From assembly GCA_037074615.1 (NCBI GenBank), contig CM073562.1, positions 3,767,001 through 3,831,000 on the forward strand: a stretch of 64,000 nucleotides of DNA, read 5' to 3'. Numbering within the stretch: position 1 is the first letter of the stretch; each line of letters starts with the position of its first letter. Below the pieces are notes generated by a model that was given only the letters and a program-made list of their open reading frames with translations, was not told the origin of the DNA and did no database searches. This DNA is from Leucaena leucocephala (lineage: Eukaryota > Streptophyta > Magnoliopsida > Fabales > Fabaceae). Position numbers and translations under genes: made by a program. This document shows positions 25,140 through 36,275 of this stretch, piece by piece.

Positions 25140-25700
25140 AAGTAGAGGAGGCGACGGCGATGACTCTGAGGAGGGGAGGCGACGACGAGGGTTAGGGCTG
25201 ACCTACTGAGCAGAGGAGGCGACGGAGACGGCTGAGCCTCTGACGAGTAGAGGCGACGGCGACAGCGACAGCTAAGGGCTGAAGAGAGGAGGCGACGACG
25301 ACGGCTGAGCTGCTGAGCAGAGTAGGCGATGGAGACGACTGAGCCTCTGACGAGTGGAGGTGACGGCGATAGCGACAGCTGAGGGCTGAAGAGAGGAGGC
25401 GACGGCGACGGCTGAGCTGCTGAGCAGAGGAGGCGACGGAGACGGCTGAGCCTCTGACGAGTGGAGGTGACGGCGATAGCGACAGCTGAGGGCTGAAGAG
25501 AGGAGGCGATGGCGACGGCTAAGGCTAAGCAGAGGAGGCAACAGCGAAGACGACGGCTGAGCCTCTGAGGAACAGAAGCGACAGCAACGACTGAGGGCTG
25601 ACGAGAGGGAGCTCGGCGAGAACGACTGGACGACGAGGAGAAACCAAGTAAAGGGCTGAATCGTTGAAGGGCGACTAGGCGCAGGCAGTCGCGGGCTCGC
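25140..25700. repeat. GC-rich tandem repeats in the hAT 5' region
   Basis: Three units of about 107 bp start near 25210, 25316 and 25423, each reading like GAGGAGGCGACGGAGACGGC then CTGAGCCTCTGACGAGTGGA, with weaker partial copies on either side. This lies upstream of the transposase start, so it is probably the element's promoter or leader. The Ser/Arg-rich open frame across it on the minus strand is a by-product of the repeat. Confidence 0.85.
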
Positions 25701-27310
25701 GGCGTCAATGGAGAACTGGAATCTGGAGAGAAGCTGAGAAGGCGAGGCGCTGTCGACTGTCGAGGGCTGGCCGTTGGCGAAAATGAAAAGTGAAGGGAAA
25801 AGAATAGAAAATATAATTTTAATAAAATAATAAAAAAAAAAAAAACGGGCTAACCCGCCAAACCGGCGGGTTAGCCCGCCACGGTTACGGGTTAGGCGGG
25901 TGCGGGTCTTTTGGTTGGCATTTAACTAACCCAACCCACCAGTTTTGGGCGGGTTGGTGGGTTGGGCCCGTGGGCCCAACCCAAATTCCCACCTCTAGTT
26001 TTGACTTAGTTGTAACTCAATCCCTAAACTTTAACTCCAAACAAAACCAGTCCCCATAGTTTTGACTCAGAGAATAAATTGTAGTGAGTTAAAATTCAAG
26101 AACTAAATTTCAACTAAATCAACTATAGGAATTGAGTTATGCCGAGTTAAAATTTGAAAACTGAATTACAATCGAATTAAAACTCCAGTAACTAAAAAAT
26201 TAATTTTCCCAAATATATATTTCTACTGGTTAATTTCCTACACATACCCATTGGTTTACCAGAAACAAGAACATCACCCATGTCAAACTGTTAACAAGAC
26301 AGAAAATTGCAATCAACAAGAAGAACAAGGAAAAATGTATTTAACCAAAAGAAAAAGAAGCTAATGAATAACCTGCCAATAGCACTTTCGTGTAACAGGG
26401 ACATAAGTGTGTTCACCATGGAAGTGAGCATTATCAACACCACCAAAAACAATCTCGCCCCCTCTCCCATCTGATGTGTTTCGATTGAGCCAGAATGAAA
26501 ATAATTGTTCCTTAATCAGACCTTGACTGATCATATTGTACCTGAAACAAACAAGTGTTTCATAAGTAATCCTTTTCATGATTGAGGTTGAACTGCGCGT
26601 TAATGTTGACCGGTTATATTGAATTTCATTAAAAGCAAATCAAATGAACGAAAATTTAAACGTTAAAACACACCATAGAGGAACAGCATTTCCAACAGAT
26701 ATCTCTTGGAAACCAAGTCCTACTAAACCATCAAACTTGGCTGATACAAATGTAAAGCTAGGTTCCTTAGTTGATTCAATGAATTCCTGATTTCCAGCAA
26801 AAGGTTGGCTTTATCAGTGTAATAATTAACGTATCATGAAAAATCATAGTAAAGAAGAGAAAAGGCATTACATGGTTATTTACAACTGTCACCAACTTGG
26901 ACATTGTCATAACTGAAGAAACCGGCTATGGCTCCACTGCCATATTGAATTGCAGCAGGTGTCCTTACAATGGAGAAAGACAAAATTCTTGTATCAAATG
27001 GGGAAAGGAAAATTCCAACAAGCCCTTATGAAGTTTCAAAATGTCCAAATAAAGCCACAAATTCTGAAAACAGAAGACTAAAGAGATGAAGCTAGGGGAA
27101 TCAGGAGACAAACCATTTTGCCTGTATGTTCTTGATTGGCTAGAGCTGTACCTGGCATGGACGTAGCATGCTGCACCCAAATTCAAAGTGCTAGAATCAG
27201 CCAAGTCAGATAAATAATAGACACCTATCAGATGAATCCTTTTTGGTTGCATGAAAGTCATGGTGCATATTGATTATTACATCCTGTAATCATTCTTAAC
27301 AAGAGGTTTA

Positions 27311-27553
27311 GTCTTTTAGTTATTATTATAAGATATTTAATTAATTTGATTAGATTAAAGATAGTTAATAAGACATTTTTTTGTAAAATACTCTAATCAT
27401 CTTCCTTAACTCCTTCCTTCTTTTACTTGATTATTATTGAGAGAGTATCAATAGGGATAATTTAGGAAGAAGTTGATAAATAGAGAAAATATACATTATA
27501 TTTAAAACTAAGATCAACTTCCCAATGAGATCTTATATTAAGAATTGGAGGAG
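27311..27553. mobile_element. Stowaway-like MITE, 243 bp
   Basis: Flanked by TA (27309-27310 and 27554-27555). The right end reads TTAAGAATTGGAGGAG, i.e. CTCCTCCAATTCTTAA on the reverse strand, and the left GTCTTTTAGTTATTATTATA is its decayed partner. The interior matches the element at 2272-2508. It sits in an intron of the protease pseudogene. Confidence 0.6.
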
Positions 27554-28056
27554 TATAATTTTTTATATTAACTTTTATTAAGGACATATATGACAAATTA
27601 TTTTTTTATTTCATTATCTTTTTCCATTTACACTAAACGGGCCCTCGTTTATTGGAGGGAAATTAACTTACAAGTTCATATCGTTTCAAAACAGGTCTCT
27701 ATAATTTTTTTTTTCATGTTCTTATAATTTCATCCTTATTGATTGGCGGGAAAATTTACAAGTTCCTATAATTTTAAATTTAAGTACCTATAGTATTTTT
27801 TTTTCTTTTTTTTATCATTTCTTTATAATTTTATTTGATTTTCAATTAGGTTCCGTAGATTTTGTTTTTCTTTTCATCTGTCTTTTCTTATAGTTTCACT
27901 TAATTGATTTTTCCCTTTTTATTAGCCACCTAAAACCACATGAATCTGATTAAAGTAAAATGAGACCATAAGGATAAGAAATCAGGTGAAACGACGTGCA
28001 GATTAATTTCTTTTGATTGAGGATCCAAATGAAACATGCTTAAGTGTATGAATACG

Positions 28057-28364
28057 TACATATATATGGAGAGAGAGAGAGGGACTCACAGAGGTAAAGC
28101 ACTTATTGGATGGGACCCAGGTATTGGAGCTGGCTGGTGTCAAAAAGAACGGCGAACCTCTGAGGAGGGGTACCAATGTCGATATCACCAATTCACCATA
28201 ATACTGAGCGTCACATACATATATATGGAGAGAGAGAGAGAGGGACTCACAGAGGTAAGGCATTTATTGGATGGGCCACAGGTATTGGAACTGCTGGAGT
28301 AAAAAAGAACGGCGAACCTCTGAGGAGGGGTACCAATGGCGATATCACCATAATACTGAGCGTC
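28057..28364. repeat. Tandem duplication of the protease active-site exon
   Basis: Two copies, 28057-28212 and 28213-28364, share the line from 'GAGAGAGAGAGGGACTCACA' through 'GGCGAACCTCTGAGGAGGGG' to 'ATACTGAGCGTC'. Each holds the exon coding DAQYYG..GTPPQ and the catalytic loop. The 28213 copy keeps the frame but lost the catalytic Asp; the 28057 copy keeps a DT but has small indels. Confidence 0.9.
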
Positions 28365-28700
28365 TAGGAAATTCTTGGGCCCCACAATTTCAGATTCTTC
28401 TTCATTCGTTTTGTTTTAGTTACAATCCTTCGTTCTTTTTTTTTTTGTTATAAAAATTTTAGATGGATTTGACCGATCCATCACTAAGATTATTTTATAA
28501 TTAAGAGAGTAATTATAGTAGATTTACAATTTACCATTCTAATTACTGAGACTGTACTTTCTGAGCAAAGGCCGGCCCACTTTCATCTTCTTCAGCCCAA
28601 TCCTCGGAAGCCCACTACACGAAGCACCAGGCCCAACACAAAGCCACGCAAACAAACACAACACCACAAACGCTTTTCTATTGCATCTTCCCATCTCCAT

Positions 28701-28801
28701 TAATTCACCAGCTTCACAAACATATATCACAATTAAAACTGCAACAAGTATAAATCAAATCCCAGAATTACGCATCAAAATAAAAAATGAAGTTGAAAAG
28801 T

Positions 28802-28838
<37 letters not shown>

Positions 28839-30239
28839 AATAAATGAGACGGTGATGATTGGGCATGAAGGAGAAAGGGAATAAACTATCTTATACTTTT
28901 AACTATTTAAAATTTTATTAACTAAATTATATAAAATATATAATTTTATTTTTTTAAAATTTATTAACTAACATTTTTAATAATTAATCTGAGTTATATC
29001 AAATTATAATTAAATTAAAATTATATAAACTGATGGATTGTATCTAGTTAAAATTTAGATATTAAATTATAACTAAATAAAAATTATAGAAATAAAAAAA
29101 ATTAATTTTTTTTATAAAAAATGTATCTGTACATTTAGTGCTTAATATTAATTTTGATCTTACATCTCAAATATACCATATTTGCACTTATGGCAAAAAC
29201 AGTTTTGCGTCACTTTTTCTCTGGATTGCGATGGAAAAGAAACCATAAAAGAAGTGTGAACAGATGGATCCCGTGGTTTGGATTTAGGATCTTTAAGGTA
29301 AATAAATAGTGAGAAATAGAAACCAAATTTCGAATATTTATATTCTTTAATTTGTTTTTTATTATTATTATTTTGTGTTCTCTAGCTGCAAGCAATTGAT
29401 CCCAATAAGGTTGGCAAAGAGGGAATCAAGCGAGAACGTTGACTATTCGTCTCAATCATATTATATACTCTCAACCATCCTCAATCACAAGCTACACTCT
29501 AAATTTGAAAAATAAATTATATTTTTCACGAATTAATTTTTAATCTTTAATCTCAAAATTAGATTATAACTCATAAATATTTAGATTTATAAATTATTGA
29601 ATTTCGATCAAGTAATTTTTTTAAAAAAATAAAAAAGAAGCAGCGTTGTCTTCTTACTTTAAGAAAGAAGCGTTTTTTATTGCAGACGTGAAATTAAGAA
29701 AATAATAAGGTTAAATTTAAGATATATTATTATATTTAGTCTGTATAGACTAACCTAAGTAGAAGACTATATCCCATCAATTCTATTACACACACATATT
29801 ATAAGCATTAGCAGATTCACTAATTTATTATGATGTCTAACTATGGGCCTGCATGGGAAAGCAATTAATGGCCCAATTATTTTAAACGAAAAACTTCTCA
29901 GCGGATTGGGACATCAAAGCCCAACCCAACTCAAGTTTTCAAAACATAATAGTACTCCCAAAATGGAACAACCAGAACAAAAAACAAGTTCAGAGTAATG
30001 TAAAAAAAAAAAAACGTTCAGAGTAACCAACAAAATGCGGCACAATTTAGATTACATCACGCGAAGGGGACACGGCTCGGAGAAAATTTATATATCACCG
30101 GCATGTTATTATTGACAAAGGCATAAAGTGGATACTTAGAGATAAGCTCAATACAATTTTTTTTTTGAAGATTTCTAACTATTTCCTTATGTCAGGATAA
30201 GACATGTTTGTATTAGGCCCCTAATAAGTGGTGAAAAAG
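28701..30239. other. Gene-free upstream region of the protease pseudogene
   Basis: It would contain the ancestral promoter. A (TA)n run lies at about 28807-28832. Between 28980 and 29125 is AT-rich sequence ('GAGTTATATC', 'AATTAAAATTATA', 'TTAGATATTAAATTATAAC') resembling the MITE split by the hAT. Nothing coding is seen. Confidence 0.5.
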
Positions 30240-31385
30240 CTATTACAGTTACAGATTGAGTGGTAGATAGATCTTGAGACTCGAGTAGATTGGTGGAAAT
30301 TGTTTCAAACAATGTTTTTCAAAGGCTAATTATAATGATTCCACCAAGGACTGATGCCAGTCCTAATTTTATGTCATGGGGTACAATTACTAATAGGGAT
30401 TTCACTTTGAAGAGTACTTATTATCTATTAGAGGAAATAAGCTCCAACTCCGTTAGTTCAATATATAAAGATATTTGAAAATGACAAGATACAGAGAGAA
30501 TTAGAGTGTTTATGTAATCGCTATCAACAATAGACTACCAACTAACTACTGGAGAATATGGTGGTCCTCTACTTTTGCTTTTTGTCTCAGTTATAACTTG
30601 GCACCAAAGGACATGTTACACATATTGAAAGATTGTATTTATACTAGCCGCATTTGGCTTAAATTATTATTTTCATAGCGACACTATGCTTTCCTTGCCA
30701 TTTCAATTTCATATTGCTTTATTTTAAGCCTAAAGAGGAAGTTATACAATAGGGGAACAATTGGAAGTTCATTTGGGGAGTAGTTTTTTGGAAACTCTCA
30801 TTATAGAGAAATATGATTGTCTTTAATCTAGATGCTATGAGACCTAAAAAACTTGAGCTGATTATCTTATAAGTGTAGAAGAAATATGCACATGTCAATG
30901 ATCATGATGATTTATAGTATTTGTCATCCACAAAGAAGCTATATTGGCAACTACCACCTATGAGGTGCATCAAGATTAATGTGGACAGGGTCACATCCGT
31001 GACTAATAGTAGAGCTAGTTGTGATAGAGTATTAAGGGATCACGATAGCAAATGGATATATGGTTTCACCCTTTTCATTGTTATCTGTAGTGCTACTGAG
31101 TAAGAAGAATTAGCTATTTTTTGGGGACTTCAGACTGCTTGGGATAAAAGTTATAGGAAGGTCATTCTAGAATTATATGCTAAATATTTTATTGACCTGT
31201 TGAGAGTAAGTAACACAAGGTGTAAAGGCAGTATACTAATTGTGTAGATTCATGAATTCATATGCATACGGTGGGACTTAAACCTGTAGTTTATATCAAG
31301 AAAGGCCAACCAAGTTCTTGATGCTCTTACTAAGGAAGGACTTTTAAGATTCGATGTTCATGATATGTTTCCTATACACTTGTAG
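30240..31385 (+). pseudogene. LINE remnant: RNase H-like domain
   Basis: Fragments of a non-LTR retrotransposon protein's C-terminal part. At about 30290-30450 is NVFQRLIIMIPPR..NFMSWGTITNRDFTLKS; at 30940-31200 the RNase H-like domain (RCIKINVDRVTS, GYNRASCD-type ASCDRVLRDHDSKWIYGF, then after a stop ELAIFWGLQTAWDKSYRKVI); at 31290-31385 KANQVLDALTKEGLLRF. The reading frame has stops (e.g. at about 31101) and shifts. No reverse transcriptase remains, so this is a 5'-truncated, decayed copy. Boundaries are approximate. Confidence 0.7.
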
Positions 31386-32895
31386 TATTTAGTGGCTTCT
31401 GAGCATTTAGAGTTTAATTCCTCATTAGTTTAATTTTTTTTGTTGGGCATTAGCCCTCTCTTGTATAAAAATATATGTCATAGTTAGTAGATGATTGTAT
31501 ACTTTAAATATAATATCCTAGATTCAAATCAACCTATATATATGGAAAATACTTTATCATAGGGATAAAAACTCACTTAAATAATCTCTATACTTAGACT
31601 TTATAGTAGAAAAAAACAAATCCAAAGTATACAATATCAAACTCTAATTTAGATTCCAATAGTTATGTTTAGCGGAAGAAATTAGTTCTTCACAATTTTA
31701 TGGACTAAAGTTCGAATTCTTACTCAAAAAGACGTCAATATATATTTAATGTCTTATAGTACTTTAAATATGATAACTTTCAATAAATAGATAAGTATAC
31801 TTAGCTGGAAAAAAAACTCCATTTTAAATGGTACAAAACTAATAGGGTTAGGTATAAAGAAAGAGATTAATTTGATAAATTTATATTTAAATTTATATTA
31901 AAATGTGTACCTATATTTAGTATTCAATAATATTCAAATATAATAACCTATAATAGAAAAATATATGTGGTTAGGAAAAAATATGGATTTTACAAATAAT
32001 ACTATAAATTTATAGTTAATTTTGTTTAACCTATATCCTATAGTAATCTGGGAAGATTAGACTTGTTGTCAATAGAGTATACTCTTAGGTTTGGAGAAAA
32101 AAATCATCACATAACCATCTTAATTTAAAAAGAAAAATCTATTTTCAACTTTTAAAACAAAATTAAATATTATCATTAACTTCTGGTCACTATCAATCTA
32201 AGTATTAATCTGTATACAACCCATACTTGGTATTTTTTTCTCTGCTTTTTTTAATGGGTGTGTCATCTGTAAGAAACTTGCTATATATTTGTCAACTTTT
32301 AAACATCATTCCATGATTGATTTATTTGGTAATTAAGGTTTGGGCTAACCTGTGGGAAAGTGCACCGAAAGTCAACAGCATATCTTCTTTTGACCAATCA
32401 ATAGCCACCACCTCAAAACCCCAACCCTGAGTCGAACGTAGTTGTTAGGAAAGTCTCCTCTCACCTCACCATTTTTCATTTTACGTGTCAACGTCAAAAA
32501 TGGTAGTAGTAAACGCCGTTTTTCTTGACCAATCAGAATAATTCAAATATTCCAACTTTTTCCCCTAAATACTTATTATTTTTTTGTAAAGATGCTCATC
32601 GATCACCATCAAAAACAAGAAAACAAATCTTCATAACATTTGACAATAATAGTTGAGTTGTTCTCAGAGTTGAAGTATCAAAGTTGATAAATAAATTAAA
32701 TAAGAAAAAAAAAATAATACACTAAATGATTTTTTTTTCTATCTATTTACTAGGAAAATATTGAACCTGGACTAGTCCAAATGAAACAATGAAGGAAAGA
32801 ATACAAGAAATTTTGTTTATTTTTTCAGATCTTAATCTCCTCCATATGATTGAAAAATGTGAAATTAAATTTGTTCTAAAAATGAAAAAAACTAC
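31386..32895. other. Gene-free stretch downstream of WRKY
   Basis: AT-rich DNA with the 3' flank of the WRKY gene at its right end. Around 31480-31990 are repeated themes ('TACTTTAAATATAATAACCT', 'TATAGTAGAAAAAAACAAATC') that suggest old MITE-like copies, but no clear ends. No gene is seen. Confidence 0.45.
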
Positions 32896-35046
32896 TTAAT
32901 CCCCTGAAAAGCTGCTGATTGAAGTACTGTTGAGAACATGTGGATTGCTGCTACTGCCACCACCGTTGTTGTTCTGATGATTGTTACCACGGATGATCGA
33001 AGAGATGGCTGCCGCGAGAGCCGCCGTGAAGTTCGGGTCGGCAGTAATCGCCGTGGCAGCGTGACTGAGGGTGTCAGCCACCGTGGGGGAAGATTGCTGA
33101 TGAATTGGCCTATCCTGTTGTGACAAGTGAAGGCCAGAAAACTTGGACTGGTTATACAATGGTTGAACCAGCTGAAACGGGGGCGTATTAGGGCTTTGAA
33201 ACTGAATTGCGTTGTGAGTTAGGTCCAATGTGACAGTAGGGAAAGGTGCTGTAGCAGAAAGAGTAGCCATGGTTGGAGAACCAGTAGGGTTAAGAATGGT
33301 TCTGGCTAACATATTAGGGTTCATCTTCATCAACCCTTCTGGACTTGACATTGAACCAGACATTAACATGCCCGCGGCGGCACTCGTCGTCGAAGCCATC
33401 GCCATGGCTGCCGGAGGCAACGGATGGTTATGATTTCCTTCGTATGTTGTTACCAATATGCTCCTGTCTTCTGCACAACGCTGAACCTGTCAACAACAAA
33501 ATATATAATATTACATACACATACATAATATAATATGATGTGTTGTCCGTAGATTCAATAGAAAATCGGTGAAAAGTCTTTTTATTAAATTACATCGTTT
33601 TCCATATCTAGAGATGTTGCTGTTGGATTGAGAAACTTACTTGTTTGCGAACAGGACAACCAACAGCCATGGTGCATCTGTAATAAGCACGAGGACACGG
33701 GTTTCCTTTAGCCATTTTTTGCCCATATTTTCGCCATTGACAACCATCACTGATCTGTAATATTCAATCAGATAATTAATCATATTAGAATTCTCCACTG
33801 TAAACTGATCAGATGAGAAAGGTAATTGATATATGTATAGAGAGAGAGACACACACACCATGGGGGCTTCTGATCTAGCACGAACTGAGACACGAGCTTT
33901 TCTCATGGTGGCTTCTGTGGTAGCGGTGGATTGATCAATGGAGTTAGAAGAAGGGTTCAGTTTCTGAAGCTTATAAGCTTTTTGTGACTCTGAATCAGCT
34001 GGACTCTCTTCCCTACCCATTATCTCACTACTTTTACCATTATTGTTGTTTTTCTGATCAGGTGAAGCAGATTCAGTTCTTTCATCTGAACTCGAATTCG
34101 ACACTTCGTCATCATCAGCTTCTGCTGCTTCGCAGCCAATACGACCTCCAAGCTCCAGAAACTGCCTCGCTGCCACCGGTTTTATCTCCTGACCACCTTT
34201 TCCAACAACCTAATAAATCAGCACAAACAATATAATGATACGACGTTAAATAATGTTGTGTCTAGTATATTCATATATATATATAATCTGTAACTGGAGA
34301 CAGATTCTCGTATGAATAATGACCTGATGATGATGATGATCGTGTTGGTTATTGTGTTGTCTCTGTTGGATTAATGCAGCGAGATGCCTTTGCAAGGCTG
34401 TGTAGTTATTGCTCATGTGGCTCAGCATCTCTTTCAGATTCTGGTTTTCTGTGTTCATTCGCTGTACCTCTTCTTGCAGTTGTTTCAACTATATATATAA
34501 AAACATAAATTCATATTTATTTCTTATATTAACAACATAAATATTCATTTTATTTTTACAGTTAATTAAAATATATATATATATATATATATACCTCGTT
34601 GCTCTTGTCTCGCTTATCATCTGCATCTGACGACACGACATGATCATCTACCGTAGATTGATCACTCTTGGTATTATTACCAGTATGCAGTTGTAAACCA
34701 ATCTAAAGCACAAAATTAACTACCATTAATAATCTAATTTCCTCTGGGTTCTATGGATCTCAAAACTGAGAATTATGAAAGGAAGAGAGAGAATTGAACT
34801 TACATTCATATCCAAATTAGACCTAGAAACTGGTAGAGTCTGAGGAATATCCTTCTTGAAAGAGATATTTGTAAGGGTTTTCACATCTTGATGTGGTGGT
34901 GGTGGTGGTGCTGATGAAGACGACGACTTGCTTGTTGGGTTAGAGAAGAAATCAACTTCACCGAGGACCTTCCGATTATTATTATTAATATCAGAAGATT
35001 CCATAACGCGGCCAAGGTTCACCGCGAGTCCCACACCAGGAAGCAT
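32896..35046 (-). CDS. WRKY transcription factor, group IIb (WRKY6/31/42-like)
   Basis: Six exons: 35046-34804, 34702-34595, 34488-34324, 34209-33859, 33754-33641, 33486-32896. All introns are phase 0 with GT/AG ends, giving 523 residues. A leucine-zipper region (residues 118-158, LKQLQEEVQRMNTENQNLKE) precedes the DNA-binding domain: a basic lead-in KARVSVRARSEAP, WRKYGQK at 296-302, and a zinc finger C316-X5-C322-X23-H346-X-H348. The intron between VRKQ and VQR is the V-type intron that marks groups IIa and IIb. LDLT at 414-417 is a short conserved motif of the group, resembling an EAR repressor motif. Relatives are nuclear factors that bind W-boxes (TTGACC/T) and act in pathogen response, senescence and phosphate starvation. 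Everything needed seems intact. Confidence 0.95.
34571..34593. repeat. (AT)n microsatellite in WRKY intron 2
   Basis: An (AT)n run lies directly next to the donor site of intron 2 on the minus strand. Length change here might affect splicing, but this is speculation. Confidence 0.9.
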
Positions 35047-36244
35047 CCTATATATCTCCGGCGACGAGCAAGCTTGGAGGAAGAAGAATTCACAATTAAC
35101 AGAGGTGTTTGGATGCCGAGAAAATGAAGAAGAATCAAGAGTACAAGACCTTATTTATCGTTTCCCCATAAAAACAAAGGGATATTGATGAATATTTAAG
35201 AGAAAGATACTGCAAAAGAATACTGCTTGTGTGGGAAATGAAGATTTTAAGGAGGTGCAATGGCGAAGGGTATAAGAAGGGCTTGGGAAGAAGATGGATC
35301 AAATGGGAAAGGGATATTATATTTATTACGTCAGATGGTGCGTCACTCTCTGGAAATCTCCTCACAAGATATGAAGATAACCTCTTCACTTTTAATTTCT
35401 CTTTCTTCTTTCTTTGTATGCTAAGGACTAATAAGCTTATTTGGTTTCCCATTGTTAAGAATTATCACCGATTCATCATTTTGAATATTAGTTCCTCACT
35501 TTTTTTTAATTATTTTATATAAACTCATTTATGTACATCAGTTTAATGAACAATGGTCAATTTTTATTATGTTCAATGCAACAATAATAAAAACATTAAA
35601 ACGTGAAATTTATTGAGGCATGACATAAACAAATTAGATTATATATATATGTATTTAATTATGAAACTTAAAAATTAAAAGATGGAAATATATAACAAAA
35701 TATGATATTACTGAAAATGTACGTGATGAGATGAGCGGGTGCGTTGCAACATAAATTTCCCAATTTTTATTACTCTTAATTAAAATATGATTGACAATAA
35801 TAATCACAATATAATCTTTGTATTGACAAAAAAATAATAGGAATATATATATATAAATGTATAATAAAATATATATAATAATAATTAATTCAAATGGTTT
35901 GACATATGCTTGAATCAAAATAATGAAGCTTCCACATTCAGACTTAAGAATGAAGAAAGGTAAAGAAACCAGAATGTTTTTAAAGGACTGCAGGTCCTTC
36001 TCGGTAAATAATTTACTACATATGTAGAGACTTAAAGGAGAAGAGGCTAAGTAATTAAATAAAATTATATAATGCCACTGTCAATATTTCTTGAGTTTTT
36101 TTTTTTTTTATGGTGAAAACCGGATCAGGTCGGGGCAGAAATGAAACATCGTGAAGAAAGGGGTTTGACCGCGTCATGAGCTAGAGGTAGAAATTTAAGG
36201 CACCGCCCCGAATCGTGCGGCACGTCCCACGTGACCCGATTCAA

Positions 36245-36275
<31 letters not shown>

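Larger units (their letters stand above)
22021..25997 (-). mobile_element. hAT transposon, RICESLEEPER type, 3977 bp
   Basis: Bounded by the 8-bp duplication GTTTTGAC (22013-22020 and 25998-26005), the size expected of hAT elements. Terminal inverted repeats are TAGGGCTGGCAA at one end and TAGAGGTGGGAA at the other (9 of 12 match). The terminal 100-150 bp are GC-rich and full of short inverted GGGTTAGCCCGCC-type motifs on both sides, likely transposase binding sites. It carries one transposase gene on the minus strand. The element interrupts a MITE within an intron of the aspartic protease pseudogene. Confidence 0.93.
21987..26210. mobile_element. MITE (239 bp) split by the hAT element
   Basis: The outer parts, 21987-22020 and 26006-26210, make a 239-bp element when the hAT and one copy of its target duplication are removed. 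Its ends are inverted repeats: AGGAAAACTAATTTTTA on the left and GGGAAAATTAATTTTTTA on the right (reverse strand). AAATATATA flanks it on both sides (21978-21986 and 26211-26219), a 9-bp target duplication as made by Mutator-like elements. The interior has the theme 'GAGTTAAAATT..AAGAACTAAATTTCAACTAAA', also found at 28990-29110 and 58320-58860. Confidence 0.7.
19823..28700 (-). pseudogene. Phytepsin-type aspartic protease pseudogene
   Basis: Exons read in order on the minus strand: signal peptide and propeptide start (28700-28547), active-site exon (about 28408-28251) plus a duplicate (ending 28090), then 27170-27114, 26963-26872, 26786-26674 (QEFIESTKEPSFTFVSAKF), 26541-26373 (NMISQGLIKEQLFSFWLNR), 26287-26248, 21894-21830 (CANGCAAIADSGTCLL), about 21530-21418, 21269-21205 (AQPQKICSQIGLCAFDGTRG), 21133-20986, about 20606-20500, 20228-20140 (QCISGFTALDVPPPR) and the last exon to TAA at 19823-19825 (YHTVFDYDNLRVGFARAA). 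The plant-specific saposin-like insert is present. Damage: the first catalytic DTGSS is FYSSSS in the main copy, the second is DSGTC, the duplicate is frameshifted, several junctions lose frame, and the last acceptor would create TGA. Intact relatives are vacuolar proteases. A 4.2-kb nested insertion sits in one intron. Confidence 0.85.

Noticed and set aside
25127..25708. A 193-codon Ser/Arg-rich minus-strand open frame
   Set aside because: It is the translation of GC-rich tandem repeats inside the hAT element and has no domain.
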